A DNA stretch of 27,426 bases from Rickettsiales bacterium UBA2645 (GCA_002359655.1 DENL01000012.1:370-27795); one strand, 5' to 3'; numbered from the stretch's first letter, positions 15,276 through 23,614 are shown. Notes: generated by a model from the letters alone, not told the origin. Numbers and translations: made by a program.

Positions 15276-15422
15276 CTCGATTTAATCACTCCCCCCTTGA
15301 GGGGGAGTCGACGAACCTATTAGGTGAGTCGGTGGGGGGTCAAGAAACTAAAAGTTTTTTACCCCTCCTCGAATCGCTACGCTCTTCGATCCTCCCTCAA
15401 GGGGAGGATGACTAAAATCGAG
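15276..15422. repeat. Composite inverted-repeat element, copy B
   Basis: Two facing units lie at 15276-15341 (plus) and 15361-15422 (minus), separated by only about 20 bp. The outer ends are CTCGATTTAATCAC and, inverted, CTCGATTTTAGTCATCC; similarity continues a few bases further out. Hairpin 1 of the plus unit is CTCCCCC/GGGGGAG around CTTGA. Hairpin 2 has CGAC/GTCG, opposed GA and GA, and ACCT/AGGT around ATT. The minus unit has CGAA/TTCG, GA and GA, GC/GC around GTA. It occupies most of the 233-bp gap between murA and secA, and the hairpins may terminate murA transcription. No gene is seen in the gap. Confidence 0.85.
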
Positions 15423-15463
15423 TATTTTATTTTTTCATGCCTAGGGTAATATTTAATACGATT

Positions 15464-16750
15464 TTAATACAAAATTTTAATATCCGCACCGCAAGCAATC
15501 AGCTTCTCAGCAAGTCTTTCGTATCCGCGCTCTAGGTGGTAAAGGCGATTAATTACTGTTTCACCTTCGGCCACCAAACCAGCAAGAACCAGCGAAACAG
15601 AAGCACGTAAGTCAGTTGCCATTACTTCAGCGCCAGTCAATTTTTTTACACCTTTTACAACAGCCAAATTGCCGTGCGATTCAATAATCGCACCCATTCT
15701 GACTAATTCTAAAACATGCATGAAGCGATTTTCAAAAATAGTTTCTTCAATTGTTGAAGCACCGTCAGCAACCGCCATTAAAGACATGAACTGTGCTTGC
15801 ATGTCGGTAGCAAAACCCGGAAAAGGATGAGTAGAAATACTGACAGGATGAATAACTTCAGAGACTCGCGTCACTTCAATTTCAGTTGCACTTACTTGTT
15901 TTAAAGACAATCCAGCTTGCTCCAGCTCTTCACGAAATCCGCCTAAAATCCACATTTCAACACCTTGGAGTTTGATTTTGCCTCCAGTAATTCCGGCAGC
16001 AACGGCGTACGTTCCAGCTTCAATCCGATCCGCAATAATGCTGTGTCTGGCAGAGTGTAGCTTTTCAACTCCTTGGATTTTTATTTGCGGCGTCCCAGCG
16101 CCTTGAATTTTGGCACCCATTGCAGTTAAACATTTTGCCAAGTCGATTATTTCAGGCTCGCAAGCAGCGTTGTTAATGGTGGTTTCACCTTCGGCTAGAG
16201 TTGCAGCCATTAAAGTATTTTCAGTTGCGCCAACTGAGACTTTTTCAAAATTAACTTCCGCACCCTTCAACCTGCCGTCAACATGAGCGTTAACGTAGCC
16301 GCCAGAAAGTTCGATTTTAGCACCAAGTTTCTCCATTGCTTTTAAGTGCAAATCCACTGGGCGAGTTCCAATTGCGCAACCACCCGGCAAAGAAACTTTG
16401 GCCTTGCCAAGACGTGCTAGAAGAGGTCCCAAAATAAAAATTGAAGCACGCATTTTGCGTACCAAATCGTAAGGAGCGATTGGGTTAGAAATTTCTTTGG
16501 CGCTGAAAACCAAGGCGCGACCTTCGTTGCCAAAGCTTTCATCCATTCCGTCAAGACAAACTTCAATGCCTAAATTCATTAAAAGATTAGCCATTGTCGC
16601 AATGTCAGAAACATGCGGCATGTTGGTTAAAGTAAGTTTTTCTTCAGTTAAAATTGAAGCCACCATCAAGGGCAAAGCAGCATTTTTAGCACCAGCAATT
16701 TGTACGCTACCAACAAGTTTTTTACCACCAGTTATTAAAAGTTTTTTCAT
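15464..16750 (-). CDS. murA: UDP-N-acetylglucosamine 1-carboxyvinyltransferase
   Basis: MurA adds enolpyruvate from PEP to UDP-GlcNAc, the first committed step of peptidoglycan synthesis. It has 428 residues. AGAKNAALP (Lys22, Asn23) binds substrate. The catalytic Cys125 is in LPGGCAIGTRPVDLHL; a Cys at this position is the form sensitive to fosfomycin, as opposed to the Asp variant. PGFATDMQAQFM and the ending YERLAEKLIACGADI are typical. It starts with ATG, only 18 bp from repeat element C. Peptidoglycan synthesis is thus retained, in agreement with anmK later in the window. Confidence 0.97.
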   Translation of the reverse strand: MKKLLITGGKKLVGSVQIAGAKNAALPLMVASILTEEKLTLTNMPHVSDIATMANLLMNLGIEVCLDGMDESFGNEGRALVFSAKEISNPIAPYDLVRKMRASIFILGPLLARLGKAKVSLPGGCAIGTRPVDLHLKAMEKLGAKIELSGGYVNAHVDGRLKGAEVNFEKVSVGATENTLMAATLAEGETTINNAACEPEIIDLAKCLTAMGAKIQGAGTPQIKIQGVEKLHSARHSIIADRIEAGTYAVAAGITGGKIKLQGVEMWILGGFREELEQAGLSLKQVSATEIEVTRVSEVIHPVSISTHPFPGFATDMQAQFMSLMAVADGASTIEETIFENRFMHVLELVRMGAIIESHGNLAVVKGVKKLTGAEVMATDLRASVSLVLAGLVAEGETVINRLYHLERGYERLAEKLIACGADIKILY

Positions 16751-16768
16751 TTAAATTTATTTAAATTA

Positions 16769-16950
16769 CTCGGAGTAATCACTCCCCCCTTGAGGGGGAG
16801 TCGATGAACCGAAGGTGAATCGGTGAGGGGTTTATTTGCATAGTTCTCGAGCATTTTAAAGGCCAAAGATAACCGTTTAGGCTATTTTTTCCCCACCGAC
16901 TCACCTTCGGTTCATCGACTCCCCCTCAAGGGTGGAGTGATTGGATTGAG
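16769..16950. repeat. Composite inverted-repeat element, copy C
   Basis: Plus unit 16769-16831 and minus unit about 16889-16950 face each other across about 57 bp. The outer ends are CTCGGAGTAATCAC and, inverted, CTCAATCCAATCAC. Hairpin 1 in the plus unit is CTCCCCC/GGGGGAG; the minus unit has one mismatch there. Hairpin 2 has CGAT/ATCG (plus) or CGAT/GTCG (minus), opposed GA and GA, and ACC/GGT around GAA. It fills nearly all of the gap between pepA (stop 5 bp away) and murA (start 18 bp away). It may act as the pepA terminator while leaving little space for a murA promoter. Confidence 0.85.
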
Positions 16951-16955
16951 TTTTT

Positions 16956-18404
16956 TTATTTTTCGTAAGTTTTGACCAATTCATTTAACAAGCGCACACC
17001 GTAACCCGAAGCACCTTTAACCGCCATTGCGTCGCCCTTACCTTTCCAAGCAACACCCGCAATATCAAGATGCGCCCATTTAGTTTCGCCAACAAAACGT
17101 TTTAAAAATTGCGCAGCTGTGATACTGCCAGCACCTCGTCCTGAGCCGACATTTTTCATGTCAGCAATGTCAGAGTTAATCATTTCGTCGTACTCTTCAC
17201 CAATTGGTAAACGCCATGCGCGCTCTCCTGTTTTGGCGCCGCAGCTTTCGATCTTTTTTGACAGATCGTCGTCGTTGGAAAATAATCCAGCGTAAACATC
17301 AGCCAAGGCAACAATAATGGCACCAGTTAGCGTTGCTAAATCAACAATAAATTTTGGTTTAAATTTAGTGTTAGTGTAATGCAAAACATCGGCCAAAACT
17401 AATCTACCTTCGGCGTCAGTATTGATTATTTCAATGGTTTGACCTGACATTGAACGCACAACGTCTCCCGGTCTTTGCGCAGTTCCTGACGGCATATTTT
17501 CAACCAAGCCAATGGCGCCAACTACGTTCACCTTGGCTTTTCTTTGTGCTAAATTACGCAGCAAGCCGACAACTACAGCCGACCCGGCCATGTCGGTTTT
17601 CATGTCTTCCATGTTGTTGGCAGGTTTGATTGAGATTCCGCCAGTATCAAATGTAACACCTTTGCCAACGAAAGCTAAAGGTGCTTCACCTTTTTTGCCG
17701 CCATTCCATTGCAAAATAACCATTTGCGATTCTTTTTCACTACCTTGTCCAACGCCAAGCAGAGAGCCCATTCCTAGCTTTTTCATTTCTGCTTCACCAA
17801 AAACTTGCACTTCCAAACCTTCCTTGCTCAGGGTTTTGCAAATTGCAGCGTAGCTTTCTGGATTCAAGATATTTGAAGGTTCAGAGACTAAGTCGCGAAC
17901 AAAGAAAATATTGTCAGCCAAGATTTTTAACGGCGCGTATTCTTTTTCAGACTTAGAAACATCAGGCGTCATTGCAGACAAGATTTCAATTTTAAATTCT
18001 TTGTCTTTCTTTTTATTTTCAAAATATTTGTTAAAACGGTAGCTCTGCAAAACAGCTCCAAAGGCTATTTTGGCTAAATCCGCAGCGGCAGTTTTTGATT
18101 CAAAAAATATTGAGCCATTTTTAATTTTTGCTGAATTTAAAAGCGCAACAATTCTTGATCCAACTTTGTTTAACGCGATTTCATCAAGCTTTTTTTCTGC
18201 TCCGGCACCAACAACAGCAACTAACTTTTCACCTTGCGAAACCAAAAATGATTGGTTGGCTTTCCCTGAAAATTCAAAGTTTTCTTTGGCAAATTTAACT
18301 GGTTTTAAATTTGATTTTTTTGTTTGCTCTTCGGTCAAAACCAAAACAGCCACTGAATTTTTCAGCGCAGAAAAATCTGTCGCTTTAGTAAAGTTGATTT
18401 TCAT
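16956..18404 (-). CDS. pepA: Leucyl aminopeptidase
   Basis: PepA is a cytosolic M17 metallopeptidase that removes N-terminal residues from peptides. I start it at the ATG at 18402-18404 (MKINFTKATDF), giving 482 residues; an upstream TTG at 18464 would add 20 residues not expected in the family. The N-terminal macro-like domain covers about 1-160. The catalytic domain carries VGKGVTFDTGGISIKP, MKTDMAGSA and NTDAEGRLVLAD, which hold the two-metal ligands and the bicarbonate-site Arg. Some PepA proteins also bind DNA, which cannot be judged here. It diverges from the SafE-like gene with 76 bp between starts. Confidence 0.96.
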   Translation of the reverse strand: MKINFTKATDFSALKNSVAVLVLTEEQTKKSNLKPVKFAKENFEFSGKANQSFLVSQGEKLVAVVGAGAEKKLDEIALNKVGSRIVALLNSAKIKNGSIFFESKTAAADLAKIAFGAVLQSYRFNKYFENKKKDKEFKIEILSAMTPDVSKSEKEYAPLKILADNIFFVRDLVSEPSNILNPESYAAICKTLSKEGLEVQVFGEAEMKKLGMGSLLGVGQGSEKESQMVILQWNGGKKGEAPLAFVGKGVTFDTGGISIKPANNMEDMKTDMAGSAVVVGLLRNLAQRKAKVNVVGAIGLVENMPSGTAQRPGDVVRSMSGQTIEIINTDAEGRLVLADVLHYTNTKFKPKFIVDLATLTGAIIVALADVYAGLFSNDDDLSKKIESCGAKTGERAWRLPIGEEYDEMINSDIADMKNVGSGRGAGSITAAQFLKRFVGETKWAHLDIAGVAWKGKGDAMAVKGASGYGVRLLNELVKTYEK

Positions 18405-18480
18405 GTTTGCTAAAAATTTAAATGAAAAGAAAATGGAAGGCGGCAATTTAAAAACCGACTGCAATTTTGCAAATTAATAA

Positions 18481-19206
18481 ATGACCAATGATTTCACGCT
18501 AATTTTTTCTCTTGCTTCGCTTGGACTTTTTGGCGGATTTACGCACTGCGTTGGCATGTGCGGGCCTTTTGTGGTGACTCAAGTTTCAAATCGTTTACAA
18601 AAAACTGCGCTCGACAATTTTTCACAATTTCAAAAGTTAAAAAACTTAGCACTTTTACCTTACCATTTGGGACGAATTTCAACCTACAGTTTTTTAGGAT
18701 TTTGCTGCTCTTTTTTTAGCAAAAATGTTGAGGATTTTTTCGAGTTCAGAATTATTTCAGCATTATTTTTACTGATTGCCGCAACCATGTTTCTTGGGCT
18801 TTTTTTTCAAAAAAATCTCTTACCTTGGCTTGATTTCAGAAAGAAAATTGATTTGCGATTTAAATCAATAATCCTAGAAAATGGCCTTCATTTTTTTACT
18901 AAAAAAATTTCATTTCTTTTGCAAAATCCTCGTGGTTTTCGGGGTTATTTTCTTGGCTTGATTCTTGGATTTATTCCCTGCGGGTTGCTCTACTCTGCTT
19001 TTTTAATTTGCGGAGCAATTCAAAGTCCTTTTTTAGCCGCAATTGCAATGATTGTTTTTGGTATTAGCACTTTTCCGGCGCTATTTTTTACAGCTCTGGG
19101 AGGCAATCTTTTTAATAAAATTCCTGAATTTAAATTCATCGCCAAGGCCTTGATTTTGCTAAACGCAATCATGCTTTTGTTAATGGCAATAAAGTTAATA
19201 ATTTAA
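18481..19206 (+). CDS. SafE-like membrane protein, putative copper handling for cbb3 oxidase
   Basis: This 241-residue integral membrane protein has about six hydrophobic segments and belongs to the TauE/SafE / DsbD-like (UreH_2) group often found beside cbb3 oxidase genes. The signature GLFGGFTHCVGMCGPFV (about 16-32) places a His and two Cys at the first membrane segment. GLILGFIPCGLLYSAFL (about 158-174) supplies another Cys-Pro pair. These residues suggest transport or transfer of copper or electrons for oxidase assembly; this is inferred from context. The stop is 6 bp before ccoN, so it is almost certainly in the same operon. Confidence 0.8.
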   Translation: MTNDFTLIFSLASLGLFGGFTHCVGMCGPFVVTQVSNRLQKTALDNFSQFQKLKNLALLPYHLGRISTYSFLGFCCSFFSKNVEDFFEFRIISALFLLIAATMFLGLFFQKNLLPWLDFRKKIDLRFKSIILENGLHFFTKKISFLLQNPRGFRGYFLGLILGFIPCGLLYSAFLICGAIQSPFLAAIAMIVFGISTFPALFFTALGGNLFNKIPEFKFIAKALILLNAIMLLLMAIKLII

Positions 19207-19212
19207 AGTAAC

Positions 19213-20622
19213 ATGTCTTCAGCTCAAAGTTACAGCCCTCCTTCTTCTTACAATTACGACATCGTTAAACTCTTCACAATCGCAGCAACTTTTTGGGGAA
19301 TTGTTGGTTTTACTGTTGGAGTTTACATTGCTTTTGAGTTGGCTTTTCCAGCACTCAACCTCGGAATAGAATACACCAGTTTTGGCCGTTTGCGACCACT
19401 TCACACCTCTTCAGTAATTTTTGCATTTGGTGGAAATGCCCTTTTTGCTACTAGTTTTTTTGTAGTGCAGCGCACTTCTCAAGCCAGACTTTGGGGCAGC
19501 AATGCTTTACACAAATTTATTTTTTGGGGCTACCAAGCTTTTTTAATAATGGCTGCCTTTGGATATCTTAATGGCATTACTCAAGCCAAAGAATACGCTG
19601 AGCCAGAATGGTACGCTGATTTGTGGCTTACCATCGTTTGGGTTTGTTATTTCGCAGTTTTCATGATGACTCTAAAACATCGTAAAGAGCCTCACATCTA
19701 CGTTGCCAACTGGTTCTTTTTAGCTTTCATCGTCACGGTTGCAATCCTGCACATTGTCAACAACTTAGCAATTCCGCTTAGATGGGACAGCTCACAAAGT
19801 TATCCAATTTTTGCTGGAGTACAAAGCGCCATGATTCAATGGTGGTACGGTCACAATGCAGTTGGTTTCTTTTTGACTGCTGGCTTTATCGGCATGATGT
19901 ATTATTTTGTTCCTAAACGCGCTGAGCGTCCTGTCTATTCTTACCGCCTGTCAATTCTGCATTTCTGGTCATTAATCTTCATCTACATTTGGGCTGGCCC
20001 GCATCATTTACATTACACCTCTTTACCTGATTGGGTACAAACTCTGGGCATGACTTTCTCGATCATGTTGTGGATGCCATCTTGGGGCGGCATGATTAAC
20101 GGCATCATGACTTTATCTGGCGCTTGGGACAAATTGCGCACTGATCCCGTCATGCGTTTTTTAATCACCGCTGTTGCCTTCTACGGCATGAGCACTTTTG
20201 AAGGCCCGTTAATGGCTATTCGCACTGTCAACGCTTTGTCACATTACACTAACTGGACAATTGGCCATGTGCATTCTGGCGCTTTGGGCTGGGTTGCCTT
20301 TATCAGCTTTGGTTCGCTTTACCACATGGTGCCGGTGCTTTGGGGCAAGAAAGAACTTTACTCCATGAAATTGGTTTCAACGCATTTCTGGATCGCCTCA
20401 ACTGGCATCGTACTTTACATCGTTGCGATGTGGATTGCCGGAATCTCTGAGGGTTTGATGTGGCGCTCCTACGATCAATTAGGCTTCTTGCAATATTCAT
20501 TTATTGAAAGCGTCAAAGCAGTTCGCCCACTTTATTTCACCCGCGCATTTGGTGGCTTGCTATTCCTAATCGGCGCTTGCTTGATGGCTTACAATTTTTA
20601 CAAAACAATTCGCTCCAAATAA
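19213..20622 (+). CDS. ccoN: cbb3 cytochrome c oxidase, catalytic subunit I
   Basis: CcoN reduces O2 to water at a heme b3-CuB centre in the inner membrane. It has 469 residues and about 12 membrane segments. Heme ligand His64 is in RLRPLHTSSV. WWYGHNAVGFFLTAGFIGMM contains a CuB His. AGPHHLHYT has the His pair for CuB, and WTIGHVHSGALGW holds the last heme ligands. These are the features of the high-affinity cbb3 class, so the organism can respire at low oxygen. Its stop overlaps the ccoO start by one base (TAATG). Confidence 0.97.
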   Translation: MSSAQSYSPPSSYNYDIVKLFTIAATFWGIVGFTVGVYIAFELAFPALNLGIEYTSFGRLRPLHTSSVIFAFGGNALFATSFFVVQRTSQARLWGSNALHKFIFWGYQAFLIMAAFGYLNGITQAKEYAEPEWYADLWLTIVWVCYFAVFMMTLKHRKEPHIYVANWFFLAFIVTVAILHIVNNLAIPLRWDSSQSYPIFAGVQSAMIQWWYGHNAVGFFLTAGFIGMMYYFVPKRAERPVYSYRLSILHFWSLIFIYIWAGPHHLHYTSLPDWVQTLGMTFSIMLWMPSWGGMINGIMTLSGAWDKLRTDPVMRFLITAVAFYGMSTFEGPLMAIRTVNALSHYTNWTIGHVHSGALGWVAFISFGSLYHMVPVLWGKKELYSMKLVSTHFWIASTGIVLYIVAMWIAGISEGLMWRSYDQLGFLQYSFIESVKAVRPLYFTRAFGGLLFLIGACLMAYNFYKTIRSK

Positions 20623-21377
20623 TGTTTCAGCATCATGACAAAATCGAGCGTAACTCGATTATACTTTTAATTTTAACCATCATTGTCATCTCAATTGGCG
20701 GATTGGTTGAAATCACACCTTTGTTTCGTATGGAGACTGTCATTGAAAAAGTTGACGGCATGCGCCCTTACACACCGCTGGAATTAGTCGGAGCAAAAAT
20801 CTACAAACGCGAAGGTTGCTACGGCTGCCATTCACAACAAGTACGCGTTCTGCGTGATGAAGTTGAGCGCTACGGACACTACTCAATCGCCGCTGAAAGC
20901 ATGTATGACTACCCTTTTCAATGGGGCTCGAAAAGAACTGGCCCTGATTTGGCGCGTCTTGGTGGCAAATATTCTGATCAATGGCATGTTCGTCACTTGA
21001 TCAATCCACGCGATGTTGTTCCTGAATCAATCATGCCAACTTACAAATTTTTAATTGAGCGCGACGCCAAAATTTCAGGCATTGCTGACGATATGGAAGT
21101 GCTTAGAAAAGTTGGAGTTCCATACACTGACGAGATGATTCAAAACGCAGTTTCTGATGCTGTCATTCAAGGCTCAAACGAGCGTGAAGCTGACGCGCTA
21201 CAAAAACGCTACGGCGGCAAAGTCAATGTTCATGATTTTGACGGCAATCCAAATAAAATTTCTGAGATGGATGCTTTAATCTCTTACCTGCAAGTTCTTG
21301 GTACTTTTGTTGATTTCAAAAAATTCGACGCCGTTGAAGAAAAAGTTAAGACAAAAAAAGATGAGGTAAAAAAATGA
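20622..21377 (+). CDS. ccoO: cbb3 oxidase mono-heme cytochrome c subunit II
   Basis: CcoO passes electrons from CcoP to CcoN. I take the ATG at 20622 (MFQHHDKIERN), giving 251 residues and a one-base overlap with ccoN; a farther in-frame start would overlap ccoN by 46 bp without reason. A single N-terminal membrane anchor covers about 13-31. The covalent heme site is Cys66-Tyr-Gly-Cys69-His70, and the axial Met is likely in PESIMPTYKF. The C-terminus is very lysine-rich. The stop overlaps the ccoQ start by 4 bp. Confidence 0.96.
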   Translation: MFQHHDKIERNSIILLILTIIVISIGGLVEITPLFRMETVIEKVDGMRPYTPLELVGAKIYKREGCYGCHSQQVRVLRDEVERYGHYSIAAESMYDYPFQWGSKRTGPDLARLGGKYSDQWHVRHLINPRDVVPESIMPTYKFLIERDAKISGIADDMEVLRKVGVPYTDEMIQNAVSDAVIQGSNEREADALQKRYGGKVNVHDFDGNPNKISEMDALISYLQVLGTFVDFKKFDAVEEKVKTKKDEVKK

Positions 21378-21523
21378 TCAATACCGTTGTTCATTACGCA
21401 CCAACCATCGCGACGATTTTTTTCTTTCTCGTTTTCTGCTACATAATTTACTCAGTATTCAAAAAAGGCTCTAAGAAAAAATTCGACAAATTCTCAAAAA
21501 TACCGCTTCAAGATCATGACTGA
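21374..21523 (+). CDS. ccoQ: cbb3 oxidase small subunit CcoQ/FixQ
   Basis: This short gene of 49 codons is easy to miss. It starts at the ATG overlapping the ccoO stop (ATGA) and ends 8 bp inside ccoP. It encodes one membrane helix (about 11-29, TIATIFFFLVFCYIIYSVF) followed by a basic tail KKGSKKKFDKF and DHD. Size, topology and the place between ccoO and ccoP match CcoQ, which helps stabilise the complex. Confidence 0.88.
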   Translation: MINTVVHYAPTIATIFFFLVFCYIIYSVFKKGSKKKFDKFSKIPLQDHD

Positions 21524-22379
21524 ACCAGAACAAAAAAATAACGAAACTAAAAAAACCGAGACCACAGGACACAGCTGGGACGGCATTTCAGAGTACAATA
21601 TCGGAGCGCCGCGCTGGTGGTTGATCGTCTGGGTAATTTGTATTATTTGGTCATTTATTTATTGGATTTTTTATCCAACTTGGCCAAGCCCTGATGGCAA
21701 TACTAAAGGTAAATTAAACTGGACCGAACGCTCTCAATTAAAAGAATCACAAGCTGAAATCGACATTTTAAGAAATAGCTTTTTAGAAAAAATTGCCGCT
21801 CAAAGCTTCGATCAAATTCAAAAAGATCCGCAATTAATGGAATTCGCTTTAAACGGCGGACGCTCTGCTTTTAAAGAAAATTGCGCTGCCTGTCACGGTA
21901 CTGGAGCCCAAGGATACAAAGGATTTCCAAATCTAAATGACGACGATTGGCTGTGGGGCGGCAAAGTAAGCGACATCTACCAAACTCTGCTTTACGGCAT
22001 TCGCTCCAGCCACGATAAAACACGCTACAGTCAAATGCCTTCTTTTGGTTTGGATAAAATTTTAAACAAAGAAGAAATCAACGATGTTGCCGAATATGTA
22101 ATGTCGCTTTCCGACAAATCACACAGCAATAGTAAAGGCGAAGCAATTTTCAAAGCCAATTGCGTTGCTTGTCACAAGCTTGGCGGTGTTGGCAATAAAT
22201 CAGTTGGCGCACCAAATCTTTCTGATGCAATCTGGCTTTACGGCGGCAAAAAAGAAGATCTGCTCTACACAATCTATTACGCGCGCGCTGGCGTAATGCC
22301 GTATTGGATCGGTCGACTTGACGATGTCACAATCAAACAGTTAGCCCTTTACGTGCATTCGCTTGGCGGGGGAGAATAA
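21516..22379 (+). CDS. ccoP: cbb3 oxidase di-heme cytochrome c subunit III
   Basis: CcoP receives electrons from soluble cytochrome c. It has 287 residues. The N-terminus HSWDGISEYNIGAPRWWL is the typical CcoP opening, followed by one membrane anchor (about 34-52). The first heme site is Cys123-Ala-Ala-Cys126-His127 and the second is Cys216-Val-Ala-Cys219-His220. Axial Met residues are likely in YSQMPSF and GVMPYW. It overlaps ccoQ by 8 bp and is followed 3 bp later by holB. The accessory genes ccoG, ccoH, ccoI and ccoS are not in this window. Confidence 0.97.
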   Translation: MTEPEQKNNETKKTETTGHSWDGISEYNIGAPRWWLIVWVICIIWSFIYWIFYPTWPSPDGNTKGKLNWTERSQLKESQAEIDILRNSFLEKIAAQSFDQIQKDPQLMEFALNGGRSAFKENCAACHGTGAQGYKGFPNLNDDDWLWGGKVSDIYQTLLYGIRSSHDKTRYSQMPSFGLDKILNKEEINDVAEYVMSLSDKSHSNSKGEAIFKANCVACHKLGGVGNKSVGAPNLSDAIWLYGGKKEDLLYTIYYARAGVMPYWIGRLDDVTIKQLALYVHSLGGGE

Positions 22380-22382
22380 ACC

Positions 22383-23282
22383 ATGATTGGTTTTGACTCG
22401 GTAAAATCAGCTCTTCTCACCTCTTACCAAAGTCAAAAACTGCACCACGCAATTTTGTTGCACGGCAAAAAAGGCATTGGCAAAGCTAGTTTTGCCCGAG
22501 ATTTAGCGGCAGAAATTTTAGGCAACAAAATTAGTTCTAATCCTGATTTATTTTTAATCGAAAAAGACGCCGAAAAAAAAGAAATTGGCGTCGATAAAAT
22601 TCGCAGCATTGCTAATTTTGCTAATCAAACTTCGGCAATTTCGGCAAATAAATTCATTATTATTGACTCAGCTTGCGAACTTAATAAATCTGCCTCTAAC
22701 GCTCTTTTAAAAATTTTGGAAGAGCCGCGCCCAAATAATTTTTTGATTCTGATTTCACACAATCTAAATCGAATTTTACCAACCATCAGATCGCGTTGTC
22801 ACTTAATCAAAGTTCCTGATTTATCGCGCCAAGATTTTAATGAAATTTTGCGCCAAAATAATCTTAACTTTGCCGCGAAAGATTTAGAATTTTTAAGCGA
22901 AATTTTTGACAATTCTCCTGCCGACGCAATTGCTTTTGGACTTGAAATCACAAGGTTTTACGAACTTTTCTTGCGCTCAATAATTAACAAAAAAATCAGC
23001 GAAGAACTGCTAAAAAAAATTGCTGAAAAAAATTTTCCTTTTCAAATTTTTGAAAAATCCTGCGAATTCTTTTTCAACCGTTTAAGTAAAAATATCGGCA
23101 ACACTCAAAATAATTTTTATTTCGAAGAAGAAAAAATATTTACGAATTTGACACGAAAACTCAGCGCCGAAAAAATTTTTACGATATCCGATGAAAGCTT
23201 GAATTTACTACGCAAAACACTCTCTTTAAATTTAGATAAAAAACTAAGCTTCATAAATATCTTTAACCTGATCTGTTACTGA
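22383..23282 (+). CDS. holB: DNA polymerase III subunit delta'
   Basis: HolB is part of the clamp loader. It has 299 residues. The N-terminus QKLHHAILLHGKKGIGKASF carries a P-loop-like segment (28-36). VDKIRSIANFANQTS, SASNALLKILEEP and LPTIRSRCHLI (sensor 1 and the SRC region) are typical. The cysteines of the usual zinc module are missing, as in many divergent delta' subunits. The C-terminal third is poorly conserved and Phe/Lys-rich. It lies 3 bp after ccoP, so it is co-transcribed with the oxidase, which is unusual; more often it follows tmk. Confidence 0.88.
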   Translation: MIGFDSVKSALLTSYQSQKLHHAILLHGKKGIGKASFARDLAAEILGNKISSNPDLFLIEKDAEKKEIGVDKIRSIANFANQTSAISANKFIIIDSACELNKSASNALLKILEEPRPNNFLILISHNLNRILPTIRSRCHLIKVPDLSRQDFNEILRQNNLNFAAKDLEFLSEIFDNSPADAIAFGLEITRFYELFLRSIINKKISEELLKKIAEKNFPFQIFEKSCEFFFNRLSKNIGNTQNNFYFEEEKIFTNLTRKLSAEKIFTISDESLNLLRKTLSLNLDKKLSFINIFNLICY

Positions 23283-23324
23283 AATTACGATTGTGTTTTT
23301 ATAATTTGTGCTACATTGTGCTAC
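23276..23324 (+). promoter_or_regulatory. Promoter and direct-repeat operator of the RelBE-like pair
   Basis: A perfect -10 box TATAAT lies at 23300-23305 with only a weak -35 candidate (TTACTG, 23276-23281; 18-bp spacing). Directly after it, TTGTGCTAC occurs twice, at 23306-23314 and 23316-23324, with a 10-bp period, which puts both copies on the same face of the helix. Position over the start of transcription suits repression by the ribbon-helix-helix antitoxin encoded next. Confidence 0.65.
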
Positions 23325-23354
23325 GCCTTATTACAAAAAAAATATCGCAAATTT

Positions 23355-23597
23355 ATGGCTAACTTATCAGTAAGAATACCTGACCAACTTGACTTCGCAC
23401 TTGAAGTGGTCGCAAAGAAACAAGAAAGAAACAAATCATTTTTTATTCGAAAAGCTTTAGAAAACTATCTTGAAGATTTTCAAGATTATCAAATCGCTAA
23501 GAAAGAATACGCTAAATATTTAAGTAACGGCAAAAAAAGTCTTGATTTAAAAGATCTTGCCAAAGAGCTTGGGATAAAGCTCAATCACTACAAATAG
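23355..23597 (+). CDS. Ribbon-helix-helix antitoxin (RelB/CopG-like)
   Basis: The protein has 80 residues from the ATG at 23355; an upstream TTG at 23316 lies inside the operator repeats and is unlikely. The N-terminus ANLSVRIPDQLDFALEVVAK followed by NKSFFIRKALENYLED is a clear ribbon-helix-helix DNA-binding domain. The C-terminal half is charged and probably wraps the toxin. The toxin gene follows after 17 bp. It is expected to repress its own promoter through the two direct repeats upstream. Confidence 0.85.
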   Translation: MANLSVRIPDQLDFALEVVAKKQERNKSFFIRKALENYLEDFQDYQIAKKEYAKYLSNGKKSLDLKDLAKELGIKLNHYK

Positions 23598-23614
23598 ATT
23601 CAAAAACACCACGA

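Noticed and set aside
17512..17853. 113-codon open frame on the plus strand
   Set aside because: It lies wholly inside pepA on the other strand and has the Ser/Pro/Thr-rich composition typical of an antisense shadow.
18405..18464. N-terminal extension of pepA to a TTG
   Set aside because: The added residues are not expected in the family, and the ATG at 18404 gives the normal length and N-terminus.
18070..18477. 135-codon open frame on the plus strand ending just before the SafE-like gene
   Set aside because: Most of it is antisense to the pepA start; there is no recognisable domain and pepA is unambiguous.
20577..20621. Upstream start for ccoO inside ccoN
   Set aside because: The ATG at 20622 forms a TAATG overlap with the ccoN stop and starts the protein at the normal place.
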